DNA of 34,161 bases from Pelotomaculum sp. DTU098 (GTDB lineage: Bacteria; Bacillota; Desulfotomaculia; Desulfotomaculales; Pelotomaculaceae). The notes below the pieces were generated by a model. It was not told the DNA's origin and searched no databases. It was given only the letters and a program-made list of their open reading frames with translations. Positions 17,215 through 25,470 of the stretch are shown one piece after another (within the stretch, counting starts at the first letter, position 1; every line of letters begins with the position of its first letter). Where the stretch lies: contig LFSA01000058.1 in NCBI GenBank assembly GCA_001512635.1, positions 1 to 34,161 of the forward strand. Reading direction: 5' to 3'. Position numbers and translations under genes: made by a program.

Positions 17215-19032
17215 ATGAAAAAAGTTAAACTAATGATTAACAACCGCACTGTTAAGGCGGAAGAAGGAACAACCATCCTGCAGGCAGCCAGAAGAGCCGG
17301 TTATGATATTCCCACCCTGTGTTACCTGGAAGGGGTCAGCGCCCCGGGGTCCTGCCGGGTCTGCCTGGTGGAGGTGGAAAGAAACGGCAATAAATCCCTC
17401 CTGGCATCCTGCGTGACCCCCGTGGAGGAAGGGTTGAAAGTCTACACAGAATCGCCAAGGGTACGGCACGCCCGGAAGCGTATGGTCGAGCTGCTGCTGA
17501 GCGAACATAAACTGGAATGCACCAGCTGCCTGCGGAACCTCAACTGCGAGCTGCAGAGCCTGGCGGATCGCCTGCGCCTGAGAAAAACCAGACTGGGCGG
17601 GGAACGCATCGAACACCTTGTGGACGATAAAAACCCTTTTATTGTCCGGGACTACAATAAATGTATCAAGTGCCGGCGCTGTGAAGCTGTGTGCAGGGAG
17701 CAGGGGGTCTCTGCCCTGTCTGCCCAAAACCGCGGTTTGAGGACGGTTATAGGTCCTGCTTTCCAAAAAGGGCTTGCGGAAGCCGCCTGTATTGCCTGCG
17801 GCCAGTGCGTCCTAGCCTGCCCCACCGGCGCGCTGGCAGAAAAAGAGTATATCGATGAAGTCCAGCAGGCAATCGACGATCCGGATAAATTCGTCATTGT
17901 GCAGACGGCGCCCAGTATCCGGGTGACCCTGGGCGAAGCCTTCGGCCTGCCGGTAGGAACTGTGGTAACCGGCAAACTGGCTGCGGCACTGCGGCGGCTT
18001 GGTTTTGACCGTGTCTTTTCCACCGACTTCGCAGCTGACCTCACAATTATGGAAGAATCCCATGAGCTCCTGGAGCGCCTTAAAACAAAAAAGCGGCTGC
18101 CCTTGATTTCTTCCTGCAGCCCGGGCTGGGTCAAGTTCTGCGAACACTTCTACCCCGAGTTTTTAGACAACCTCTCAACCTGCAAGTCCCCCCAGGAAAT
18201 GCTCGGGGCCCTGGCCAAAACCTACTTTGCCGAAAAGGAAGGCCTGGATCCGGCCAAAATTGTTGTGGTGGGCGTGATGCCCTGTACTGCCAAGAAATTT
18301 GAGGCAGCACGGAAAGAGCTGGTAACCAGGGGCCACCGGGACGTGGATTATGTCCTGACCACACGGGAACTGGCCAGAATGATCCGGCAGGCCGGGATCA
18401 AATTTGAAGATCTGCCTGACGAAGAATATGACCAGCCCCTGGGGATTGCCTCCGGCGCGGGAAACATCTTCGGCGGGTCCGGCGGCCTTACGGAAGCGGT
18501 CATCCGTACCGCCTTCGCCCTTACCAACCCCGGCGAAAGGGAACCGGTGATTCAGCTTAAGGAACTGAGGGGAAGGAAGGGGATTAAAGAAGCGATTATT
18601 GATTTGAAAAAGGGCGGCAAGCTGAAAGTAGCTGTGGTTCACGGAACTCGTAACGCCCGCAGGATGCTGGAAAGACTCAAGGCAGGGGAACACTTTGATT
18701 TTATCGAGATCATGGCCTGCCCGGGGGGATGCGTGGGAGGCGGCGGACAGCCTATTTTCGGAAAGCAGGACCACCGTGAACTCGCCGTGGAACACCGGCG
18801 CCAAAGGGCTGAGGCTTTATTTAAAATAGACCTGGGCAAAGAGCTGAGGAAGTCCCATGAAAACCCTGCCGTTAAAAAATTATACGATGAATATCTCGGC
18901 CATCCCCTCAGCGCCAAAGCCAGGGCTCTGCTACATACGTCCTATTCGGCCAGGGGTAAAACCCCCGGCCTGAAGGCCCCGGAAGTTCAATGGAACACCA
19001 GGAGCAGAAGGCTGGCAGAAACACGGGGCTGA
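17215..19032 (+). CDS. hydA: [FeFe] hydrogenase large subunit, HydA/HndD type
   Basis: It catalyses reversible proton reduction to H2. 605 residues, with domains in order: [2Fe-2S] ferredoxin-like (Cys36, 47, 50, 66), His-Cys3 [4Fe-4S] (His98, Cys102, 105, 111), two 4Fe-4S sites (Cys150/153/156/160 and Cys192/195/198/202), the H-cluster domain and a small-subunit-like tail (PAVKKLYDEYLGHPLS). H-cluster motifs: L1 SSCSPGW (299-305), L2 MPCTAKKFE (355-363), L3 EIMACPGGCVGGGGQP (498-513). The domain set is that of the catalytic subunit of trimeric bifurcating or NAD(P)-linked enzymes, yet no HydB or HydC gene flanks it. ATG start with only a weak ribosome site. Maturases HydE/F/G are not here. 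L1 has Ser where many enzymes have a second Cys. Confidence 0.94.
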   Translation: MKKVKLMINNRTVKAEEGTTILQAARRAGYDIPTLCYLEGVSAPGSCRVCLVEVERNGNKSLLASCVTPVEEGLKVYTESPRVRHARKRMVELLLSEHKLECTSCLRNLNCELQSLADRLRLRKTRLGGERIEHLVDDKNPFIVRDYNKCIKCRRCEAVCREQGVSALSAQNRGLRTVIGPAFQKGLAEAACIACGQCVLACPTGALAEKEYIDEVQQAIDDPDKFVIVQTAPSIRVTLGEAFGLPVGTVVTGKLAAALRRLGFDRVFSTDFAADLTIMEESHELLERLKTKKRLPLISSCSPGWVKFCEHFYPEFLDNLSTCKSPQEMLGALAKTYFAEKEGLDPAKIVVVGVMPCTAKKFEAARKELVTRGHRDVDYVLTTRELARMIRQAGIKFEDLPDEEYDQPLGIASGAGNIFGGSGGLTEAVIRTAFALTNPGEREPVIQLKELRGRKGIKEAIIDLKKGGKLKVAVVHGTRNARRMLERLKAGEHFDFIEIMACPGGCVGGGGQPIFGKQDHRELAVEHRRQRAEALFKIDLGKELRKSHENPAVKKLYDEYLGHPLSAKARALLHTSYSARGKTPGLKAPEVQWNTRSRRLAETRG

Positions 19033-19136
19033 TCCACAGCACCAGGCCTCCCTCTTGATAGATAAAAAGAAGAGGCCCGGGGTGTCAGTAGCGAGTGTCA
19101 AAGGAATTTCCTACTCCCTGAAGATCAGAATCAGGC

Positions 19137-20099
19137 ATGGTTTTTGGGAGGTGTAGCAACCTGAAAAAAATACAATGGATTGCTGCTATAAGCACCTTTC
19201 TCTTTTACTTTCTGGCCCTGGTTCCGGGCAGCCAGGCGTCTCCAGGTAATACAGGACACCCAGATTATTTACAGGGACGCACCCTGTTCCTTCAAGATCC
19301 TCATTTCACCGGCACAGATGTAATGGATCTCCAGCAGCGGCTTCAAATGCTGGGTTATTATAAAGGAGACTTAAACGGTATCTACAACCTGGAAACAGCC
19401 CAGGCTGTAGCTGCAGCCCAGGAATCCCTGGACCTGCACCCTGACGGCACTGTCAACCTGTATACGCTCCAGGCGCTAGTTTCCGCCACCGACCAGAAGC
19501 TTTACGGAGAAAAAATGCCGGCTGCACCCGAACGGATCAGCGTTCTCATTGACATGGACAAACTGACCCTGACCCTCTTTGATGGAGGCGAGCCCTTCAA
19601 ACAATACCCGGTTGCCATGGGAAAATATGAGACGCCTACACCCGTGGGCAACTGGGAAATTATCTCCAAGTATATGAATCCGCCAAGTGTTATGGGTACA
19701 CGCTGGCTGGGACTGAACATCCCTTACGGCCAGTATGGTATCCACGGTACCAATGATCCCAGCAGTATCGGCAGTTATGCCAGTCACGGGTGTATACGGA
19801 TGCATAATGCCCACGTGGAAGAGATTTACCCGGCAGTTGCAGTTGGAACATCGGTAACCATTATTGGAACACCCTTTGGAGCTCCGGGCACTCCTCCCAC
19901 CGTGCTCAAATATGGAGCCCAGGATCCGGCTGTTCTGGAAGTACAGAGGTCCCTGAAAAGGCTGGGCTATATCAAGTGGAACCCCGATGGATTCTGGGGA
20001 GAAGGCACTGAAAAGGCAGTTAAAAAATTCCGGGAAGACCACGGGTTAAAAGGTCCCAACTATGTAGACGACAAGGTTTATGAATTACTGGGATATTAA
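19137..20099 (+). CDS. L,D-transpeptidase (YkuD) flanked by two peptidoglycan-binding domains
   Basis: A cell-wall cross-linking enzyme. 320 residues: a signal peptide or N-terminal anchor (KKIQWIAAISTFLFYFLALV then a GSQAS-type cleavage region ~31-35), PG_binding_1 repeat at ~58-115, YkuD catalytic domain ~133-245 with HGTNDPSS (His203) and SHGCIRMHN (His217, Cys219, Arg221), and a second PG_binding_1 repeat at ~258-320. The domain sandwich is common in Clostridia. The start is unsettled: ATG 19137 lacks a ribosome site, whereas GGGAGGTG (from about 19147) sits 8 nt before an in-frame CTG at 19161 that would remove eight residues and leave a better signal peptide. It is a single gene followed by a hairpin terminator. 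Confidence 0.92.
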   Translation: MVFGRCSNLKKIQWIAAISTFLFYFLALVPGSQASPGNTGHPDYLQGRTLFLQDPHFTGTDVMDLQQRLQMLGYYKGDLNGIYNLETAQAVAAAQESLDLHPDGTVNLYTLQALVSATDQKLYGEKMPAAPERISVLIDMDKLTLTLFDGGEPFKQYPVAMGKYETPTPVGNWEIISKYMNPPSVMGTRWLGLNIPYGQYGIHGTNDPSSIGSYASHGCIRMHNAHVEEIYPAVAVGTSVTIIGTPFGAPGTPPTVLKYGAQDPAVLEVQRSLKRLGYIKWNPDGFWGEGTEKAVKKFREDHGLKGPNYVDDKVYELLGY

Positions 20100-20106
20100 A
20101 TCAAAC

Positions 20107-20125
20107 AGCCGGGTACGGCCCGGCT
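20107..20125. terminator. Bidirectional terminator between the transpeptidase gene and mqnA
   Basis: AGCCGGG (20107-20113) pairs with CCCGGCT (20119-20125). It is followed on the plus strand by TATCTTTCTT and on the minus strand by GTTTGATTTAA. It lies between convergent genes, 8 nt after the L,D-transpeptidase stop. Confidence 0.65.
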
Positions 20126-20260
20126 TATCTTTCTTCGACACAATCCTATACAAGTTTTAATCGTTGCGCTATGCTGCAGGGCAAAATTACCCGCTCCTGG
20201 AACCCTTGCGCCTGTCAAAAGCCGGCGCCTTCAATAATCCAAGAGCCCAGAAACAATAGT

Positions 20261-21103
20261 TCAATCATCCAGAAAACGCAACTTGACCCTGTCTTCGATC
20301 AAGCCGCTTTTGTAAGCATAATTGAAAAAAGTTAGCAGCGCGCGCTGGTCGGTCTCGTCAAATCCGTAGCAGACCGTTTTGTAGAAATTTTCAATAAACG
20401 AAAGAGGCAAAGGGCTTTTCTTCTGGGCCAGGGCAATAATCTCAGGAAGCCTGTTCATACCTACATTTTTGGACTCCTGGAGGGTTTTCGCCAAATCCTT
20501 TACTTTCTCCGGATTTGCTTTAGCGTAATCACTGCGGGCCACCCAAATAGCATAGACCATCTTTTCCCCTGTAAATTGTTTCCAGGCTTCCCCAAGATCG
20601 GTTACCTGGTAGGGCAAATGGTTTTCCTTTACCCGCTGGTGGGCCAGGACAGCTTCATCTCCGATTAAAAGGGCGCCTTCAGCTTTCTCCATCATCCTGT
20701 CAAAGTCGGGGGGAACGGTTTCAAAGTGCACATCCACATGATAGTAATGATCAAAGAGAATTTTGAGTAAAACAACGGAAGTGGCAGAAGTTTCGGTGAG
20801 ACAGACTGTCTTCCCTTCAAGTTCAGTTACCGGCATCTTACTGAAAAACAGGATATTGGCAACAGGACCGTCCGCATTAATGGACAGGCCGGGGAGGATT
20901 AGACAACGGTCAGCATTACGGGCATATTCTATTGAGGATAGCGAAGTGACTTCCAGTTCCCCTTCTAGAAAAAGACGGTTCAAACGGGTGGGCGAACCTT
21001 TAATCAGCTCAGCTTCCAGAGGCAGAAGCCCCTCTTCCAGGGCATAGTATACAGGCAGGTAATAAATGTATTCCACCTGCCCGAGGCGCAGTCCTGACAC
21101 CAT
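20261..21103 (-). CDS. mqnA: Chorismate dehydratase MqnA (futalosine menaquinone pathway)
   Basis: It converts chorismate to 3-enolpyruvylbenzoate, the entry step of the futalosine route to menaquinone. 280 residues with the periplasmic-binding-protein fold of MqnA/MqnD: an N-terminal LRLGQVEYIYYLPVYYALEE, the substrate loop GSPTRLNRLFLEGELEVTSL (~40-59) with SSIEYARNADRCLILPGLSI, a central TETSATSVVLLKIL (~103-116) and GDEAVLAH. ATG start with GAGGAGGG at 4-5 nt, overlapping the stop of the small reading frame upstream. It lies downstream of UbiA- and UbiD-like genes, which supply later prenylation and decarboxylation steps. mqnB, C, D and E are not in the window. Confidence 0.9.
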   Translation of the reverse strand: MVSGLRLGQVEYIYYLPVYYALEEGLLPLEAELIKGSPTRLNRLFLEGELEVTSLSSIEYARNADRCLILPGLSINADGPVANILFFSKMPVTELEGKTVCLTETSATSVVLLKILFDHYYHVDVHFETVPPDFDRMMEKAEGALLIGDEAVLAHQRVKENHLPYQVTDLGEAWKQFTGEKMVYAIWVARSDYAKANPEKVKDLAKTLQESKNVGMNRLPEIIALAQKKSPLPLSFIENFYKTVCYGFDETDQRALLTFFNYAYKSGLIEDRVKLRFLDD

Positions 21104-21112
21104 TAACCCTCC

Positions 21113-21343
21113 TCAATCATGTACTAAATGTATTCTTACTCCACTGGTATTCGCCCAGCCGCCATGCTTATAATCACTTACAAGCCTGGAAGATCTGTTT
21201 TGGAAAGCCTGGACGGTTGCTGCTGCTCCTGCGTCTTGGGCGATTCTCTCCTCCACCACGGTCGTTTTCCAGGCTGTCAACCCCGAAGGATAGGGGAAAC
21301 CCGGGCCGTTACAGCCCGTCCTGATAATCCAAAGGACTTTCAT
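21113..21343 (-). CDS. Small reading frame coupled to mqnA, unknown and doubtful
   Basis: A 76-codon frame in the mqnA direction whose TGA stop is embedded in the mqnA ribosome site, 9 nt before mqnA, so it would be translationally coupled if real. The product resembles nothing I know (a central VVEERIAQDAGAAATVQAF helix, then YKHGGWANTSGVRIH). It has an ATG but no good ribosome site. The same DNA carries AAGCCTGGA twice (21182-21190, 21205-21213) and its complement once (21268-21276), so it may instead be a structured leader of mqnA or a decayed repeat. Confidence 0.25.
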   Translation of the reverse strand: MKVLWIIRTGCNGPGFPYPSGLTAWKTTVVEERIAQDAGAAATVQAFQNRSSRLVSDYKHGGWANTSGVRIHLVHD

Positions 21344-21537
21344 TCGCCATTGCCTGTATATTTTTCAGGCTTGCGAGCCCGAACCGGTTAATCCCCACCC
21401 GGTTAAACAGGAAAGCTAACAATGATCATAATCCGTTCTTCGACTATTGAGCCTGACTTTAATAGCTGGGTCAGAAAACTCCTGTTCAATATTCCCGGCC
21501 TATCCCTGCTCTAAACCCAGCAATCCGCCAGCACAAG
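21344..21537. other. Untranslated spacer inside the quinone gene cluster
   Basis: No gene is recognised between the UbiA-like gene and the small frame before mqnA. Taken with that doubtful frame, about 430 bp are unexplained in an otherwise compact cluster. A full ubiX (~570 bp), which might be expected beside ubiD, does not fit here. Confidence 0.4.
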
Positions 21538-22398
21538 TTATAACGGGAATATAACATCCAGGAAAGTAAACAGAAGCATAACCACGCTCAGAATTCCGTT
21601 TAAATTAAAGAAAGCGATACCGGACCGGGTCAAATCATCTGGCTTCACAAGCAGGTGCTGGTAAATCAAAAGAACAACTGCTATTACCACCCCTGCCAGG
21701 TAGAAAAGGCCTGCACCCAGGATTAAACCGGCAGCTATAAAAAACAGAGGTGCCAGTACATGAAAGAATATGGATATATTCAGCGCCCTCTTTATCCCGA
21801 AGCGTGCCGGTATGGAATAAAGCCCTTCCCTCCGGTCAAATTCATAGTCATCACAGGCATAAATAATATCAAAACCAGCAACCCAAAAAGTGACTCCCAG
21901 CATTAGCAGTACCGGAGCCAGGTCGAAGCGTCCGGCAATGGCAATCCAGCTGCCAAGGGGCGCCAAACCCAGGGCTGCCCCTAACCAGAGGTGACAGGTC
22001 CAGGTAAAGCGCTTGGTATAAGAATATCCAAACAGCACCAGCACAGCCACCGGAAAGAGCTTGAAGGCCAGGGGGCTGAGTTGATAGGAGGAATACAACA
22101 AGAGACAAAAGGATAGGAAAACATACAGCCACACTTCCGAGGTGCTGAGCAATCCCCTCGGCAAAGCCCTTCCGGCTGTGCGCGGGTTTCTGGCGTCAAT
22201 ATGGCGGTCGATAATCCGGTTGAGAGACATTGCCGCCGTGCGGGCGCCGATCATAGCCAGGGTGATATAGAGTAAATCATGGGCTGATGGTATTTTCATT
22301 TCAGTAAAAAGGGCGCCTACATAGGCAAAGGGAAGAGCAAAGAGGGTATGCTCAAACTTGATCATGTTCAAGAAAATACCCAGCTTCTTAAAGACCAT
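21538..22398 (-). CDS. mqnP: UbiA-family prenyltransferase (MqnP-like)
   Basis: An integral membrane enzyme that joins a polyprenyl diphosphate to an aromatic acid. 286 residues and about eight to nine transmembrane helices. The two Mg-diphosphate motifs are visible: NRIIDRHIDARNPRTAGR (~60-77) and DIIYACDDYEFDRREGL (~177-193), matching NDxxDxxxD and DxxYxxxDxxxD patterns. In genomes using the futalosine pathway this UbiA is MqnP, prenylating 1,4-dihydroxy-6-naphthoate, and UbiD is MqnL. Its start overlaps the end of the UbiD-like gene by 11 nt in another frame, so the two are co-translated. The mqnP symbol depends on context; the bare family is certain. Confidence 0.88.
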   Translation of the reverse strand: MVFKKLGIFLNMIKFEHTLFALPFAYVGALFTEMKIPSAHDLLYITLAMIGARTAAMSLNRIIDRHIDARNPRTAGRALPRGLLSTSEVWLYVFLSFCLLLYSSYQLSPLAFKLFPVAVLVLFGYSYTKRFTWTCHLWLGAALGLAPLGSWIAIAGRFDLAPVLLMLGVTFWVAGFDIIYACDDYEFDRREGLYSIPARFGIKRALNISIFFHVLAPLFFIAAGLILGAGLFYLAGVVIAVVLLIYQHLLVKPDDLTRSGIAFFNLNGILSVVMLLFTFLDVIFPL

Positions 22399-23833
22399 AA
22401 CTCTTCCACTTCTCGTCCACCAGCTTTTTGATCTTCTCGCTCATCACTATATCTTCGGGCCACTGGCGGTGGTGCCCCTCGGCAGGTCCTTTGCGGGTGG
22501 CGTCAATGCCCATTTTGGCACCGTAATGGGGCAGCGGCGAGGCATGATCCAGGGCGTCCAGGGGGCCCTCCACGATCATGACGTCCCTGGCGGCATCTAT
22601 ATTGTTAAAGACGCGCCACATGACTTCTGAAATGTCCTGCACATTGACATCTTCATCTACAACAATAATAAGCTTGGCCAGCATCATCAAGCCCAGTCCC
22701 CACAGGGCGCACATAACTTTTCTGGCATGGCCGGGGTAACGCTTTTTAATGGATACGATGACGCAGTTGTGGAAAACCCCTTCGGGAGGCATATTCACAT
22801 CCACCAGTTCGGGCAGCGTAAGCCTCATTAAGGGCAGAAAGATCCGCTCGGTAGCTTTTCCTAAAAATGCGTCTTCCATCGGCGGCCGGCCCACGATTGT
22901 AGCCGGGTAAATGGGGTTTTTGCGGTGTGTGACACAGGTCAGGTGGAAGACGGGATAGTGGTCGGCCAGGGAATAATAACCCGTATGATCACCGAAGGGT
23001 CCTTCCAGCCTGGTTTCACTGGGGTCAACATAACCTTCCAGGATCACTTCGGCGCGGGCTGGAACTTCCAGATCCACTGTCTCGCACTTGACCAGTTCCA
23101 CCGGTTCCTTACGCAGGAAGCCGGCAAAAAGCACCTCGTCAATTCCGGGCGGGAGCGGTGCTGTAGCCGCAAAGATCAAAGCCGGGTCGGCACCGAGCGC
23201 TACAGCCACAGGCATTTTTTCCATACTGCCGCTTGACCTGGCGTAATGAGCCGCCCCGTCTTTATGAATATGCCAGTGCATCCCGGTGGTTGTCTCATCA
23301 AAAACCTGCATCCTGTACATACCGACGTTCCGCTGCCCGGTCTCCGGATCCCGGGTAAAAACCAGGGGCAGGGTAATAAATGGCCCGCCATCCCCGGGCC
23401 AGCACTTCAGAACGGGCAGTTCAGCCAGGGAGGGATTGTCCAAATGGACTACTTCCTTACATGGGCCGTTTTTAACAACCTTCGGTAAAAAGGATGATAA
23501 CCTGGCCAGTTTGGGAATTGTCTTCAGCTTGTCTAAAAAAGTGACAGGCAATTCAGAGGGCTGCAGGATGGAAACCAGTTCTTCTCCAACCTGTTCCAAG
23601 TCCTCAACACCCAGGGCCAGCTTCATTCTTTCCATGGTCCCGAATAAATTGGTGACCACCGGCATCGAATATCCCTTAACATTAGAAAAAAACAGTGCCG
23701 GGCCGCCGGACTTGACCACCCTGTCAGTGATCTCAGTTATCTCGAGATTGGCGTCGACTTCAACCTTGATTCTTTTCAGTAACTTCCTGTCTTCCAGTTC
23801 TGCTATAAAGGCGCGCAAATCAGAATAGGCCAT
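22388..23833 (-). CDS. mqnL: UbiD-family prenylated-FMN decarboxylase (MqnL-like)
   Basis: A 481-residue UbiD-family decarboxylase that uses prenylated FMN to remove the carboxylate from a prenylated aromatic acid. Landmarks are the N-terminal YSDLRAFIAELEDRKLLKRI, the central GMYRMQVFDETTTGMHWHIH, VALGADPALIFAATAPLPPG and the active-site stretch ILEGYVDPSETRLEGPFGDH, whose two Glu residues correspond to the Glu pair of the catalytic E-R-E network, then TGYYS. In the futalosine pathway MqnL decarboxylates the product of MqnP, which fits the direct overlap with the UbiA-like gene. ATG start, GGAAGG 5 nt upstream. A UbiX flavin prenyltransferase is needed but is not in the window. Confidence 0.9.
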   Translation of the reverse strand: MAYSDLRAFIAELEDRKLLKRIKVEVDANLEITEITDRVVKSGGPALFFSNVKGYSMPVVTNLFGTMERMKLALGVEDLEQVGEELVSILQPSELPVTFLDKLKTIPKLARLSSFLPKVVKNGPCKEVVHLDNPSLAELPVLKCWPGDGGPFITLPLVFTRDPETGQRNVGMYRMQVFDETTTGMHWHIHKDGAAHYARSSGSMEKMPVAVALGADPALIFAATAPLPPGIDEVLFAGFLRKEPVELVKCETVDLEVPARAEVILEGYVDPSETRLEGPFGDHTGYYSLADHYPVFHLTCVTHRKNPIYPATIVGRPPMEDAFLGKATERIFLPLMRLTLPELVDVNMPPEGVFHNCVIVSIKKRYPGHARKVMCALWGLGLMMLAKLIIVVDEDVNVQDISEVMWRVFNNIDAARDVMIVEGPLDALDHASPLPHYGAKMGIDATRKGPAEGHHRQWPEDIVMSEKIKKLVDEKWKSYGL

Positions 23834-23940
23834 TCTGTACCTTCCTTAAAAACACCGGTTAACAAGTATTTACCGGCGTTTAAAGATTTATATTTCATTA
23901 ACCAACCCGTTTCCCGCAAAATCCTTCGTCCTGCCAGGTT

Positions 23941-24714
23941 TTAAATAACCATACGCTGGGCAGGCAATCCCTGCAGGTACAAGTTATGGAGCAGTTTTTC
24001 CAGCAGTGTCCTCTCCTGTCCGGGTGGTATCAGGGAAAGAGAGTTCTGTGCCTTTGCCAGGTAATTGGTAACATGTTCTCTGGAGATGCCATGTTCTAGA
24101 AGGCCGTAAGCCATGCCCAGGTTTATTCCGTAGTTCCGCATGGCTTGCCGGTATTCCGGCGGCGCGCCTGTCAAAAGGGCGCTCAGGGAGCAGCACCCGC
24201 CAAAAAGCTCTGATGTTTCTTTACGCACCACTTCGTAAAGGGCCTTTGATGCAACCTGTCTGGTCAATTTCTTCCTCAGAATCCCGCCCTCATGAATCTG
24301 ACAGATAATATCCGCCAGTGGGTCCAGCAGGCTAAGTATACCTGCTTCAGACAGGAAGTAAAAAAATTTGCCATAAAGATAGTCCCCAACCAGTACCGGA
24401 AATTGGGAACCGTCCCTCGGATCAATGTTTCCCCGGTGATAATCGGTGTCGTTTTCCGTTATTCCCCGGTGAACACAAGATGCCATATAAATAAACTGAA
24501 TAATACTGGCAAGAACTATGGACTTTTCCCGGGCCAGCCCGAAAATCCGGGATGAGAGGATCACCAGTGCCGGCCGGATGTTTTTGTTGATGGAAGAAAA
24601 CTCCAGGTGCGCGTACTTTCCGAGATACCCTGTTCTAATTGTGAGATGTTTTTGAATTAAATTGTGTACTGAAACAATCTCATCCTCTATAGGAGTGATA
24701 ATATTGCTTAACAT
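23941..24714 (-). CDS. Polyprenyl-synthase-like protein lacking both Asp-rich motifs
   Basis: A protein of 257 residues with the all-helical trans-prenyltransferase outline: NKNIRPALVILSS (~44-56, for GGKxxRP), PVLVGDYLYGKFFYFLSEAG (~106-125, the usual LVGDYLxxxA), KETSELFGGCC (~165-175) and YGINLGMAYGLLEH (~195-208). The catalytic sites are altered. Where active enzymes have LHDDVID it reads VHRGITE (~81-87), and where the second DDxxD should follow LGxAFQ it reads LEHGIS (~206-211). It is also about 60 residues shorter than usual. Chain elongation by this protein alone is therefore unlikely; it may be a non-catalytic partner of a heteromeric heptaprenyl synthase or a binding protein. It lies about 110 nt upstream of the UbiD-like gene on the same strand. 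ATG start. Confidence 0.8.
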   Translation of the reverse strand: MLSNIITPIEDEIVSVHNLIQKHLTIRTGYLGKYAHLEFSSINKNIRPALVILSSRIFGLAREKSIVLASIIQFIYMASCVHRGITENDTDYHRGNIDPRDGSQFPVLVGDYLYGKFFYFLSEAGILSLLDPLADIICQIHEGGILRKKLTRQVASKALYEVVRKETSELFGGCCSLSALLTGAPPEYRQAMRNYGINLGMAYGLLEHGISREHVTNYLAKAQNSLSLIPPGQERTLLEKLLHNLYLQGLPAQRMVI

Positions 24715-24821
24715 CCCTGCTAGGCTCCCCCTTCGTGCTATTATGTATATATTCGTTACAGCATCTTTATTTCCTCCTCAACAGTAATTTTTAGTAAGCG
24801 GAATGAAAAATTTATCCAAAA

Positions 24822-24869
24822 AATTAGCAAGCCTTGCAAACACCAGTCTCTTTGCAAGGCTTACTAATT
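24822..24869 (-). terminator. Strong terminator of speD
   Basis: AATTAG plus AAGCCTTGCAAA (24822-24840) pairs with TTTGCAAGGCTT plus CTAATT (24851-24869) with a single C/A mismatch and a 10-nt loop. Read on the minus strand it runs into AATTTTTTGG. It lies 33 nt past the speD stop. Confidence 0.85.
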
Positions 24870-24901
24870 ATTCCTTTTGTTGGTACTAATAAATATCCCT
24901 C

Positions 24902-25282
24902 CTAGAGATTTGCGGCTTCCTTCAGAGTAGCTTCAGGCACGATCCCCCGTTTCATTTCTTTTGCTGTCATATTTTTAGCGCAAAAACGATCGGTCAGGTA
25001 ATTACATGCATCCCAGGGATTTACTTTTTCACCACAGGTGAACACGTCCACTGCCGCGTAGCCCAGTTCCGGCCAGGTATGGATAGCGAGGTGCGATTCA
25101 GAAATAACAACCACACCGCTTACCCCTTGAGGACTGAATTTGTGGAAGACACATTCTCTGACTTCAGCGCCAGCTTCCAGCGCAGCGTTTACCATAATCT
25201 CTTCAACCTTTTTAATGTCATTAAGAATGTCAAAGTCACACCCACAAATTTCAGCCAATACATGGCGGCCCAAATGTTTCAT
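24902..25282 (-). CDS. speD: S-adenosylmethionine decarboxylase proenzyme
   Basis: It makes decarboxylated AdoMet, the aminopropyl donor for spermidine. 126 residues, the class 1B bacterial/archaeal size. It self-cleaves between Glu62 and Ser63 in [14 protein letters not shown], turning Ser63 into the pyruvoyl cofactor. His68 and Cys83 (FTCGEK) are the processing and catalytic residues at the positions known from the Bacillus/Thermotoga enzymes. ATG start with AAGGAGGC 7-8 nt upstream. No spermidine synthase (speE) or agmatinase gene is adjacent. It is a single-gene unit closed by a strong terminator. A short hairpin, TCCTTA/TAAGGA, lies in its leader at 25329-25348. Confidence 0.95.
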   Translation of the reverse strand: MKHLGRHVLAEICGCDFDILNDIKKVEEIMVNAALEAGAEVRECVFHKFSPQGVSGVVVISESHLAIHTWPELGYAAVDVFTCGEKVNPWDACNYLTDRFCAKNMTAKEMKRGIVPEATLKEAANL

Positions 25283-25470
25283 TTATCTGCCTCCTTTTTG
25301 GACAAGTTTATATGGAATTAACAAACCTCCTTAAGTATCTATAAGGACTGTTCAATTCCAATCAAGTTCAATTTTAGCATATTATCTTAGCTTGTCAACA
25401 AAATTTTAAACCTGCTCACCATTGTTCTAAATTTTGCAACAATCTTTAAAAACGTTGAAAACACTCGGTT

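Noticed and set aside
25285-25330. Leader peptide frame ending at the speD start codon
   Set aside because: Its TTG would sit only 1 nt from the AAGGAGG site, which is too close for initiation.
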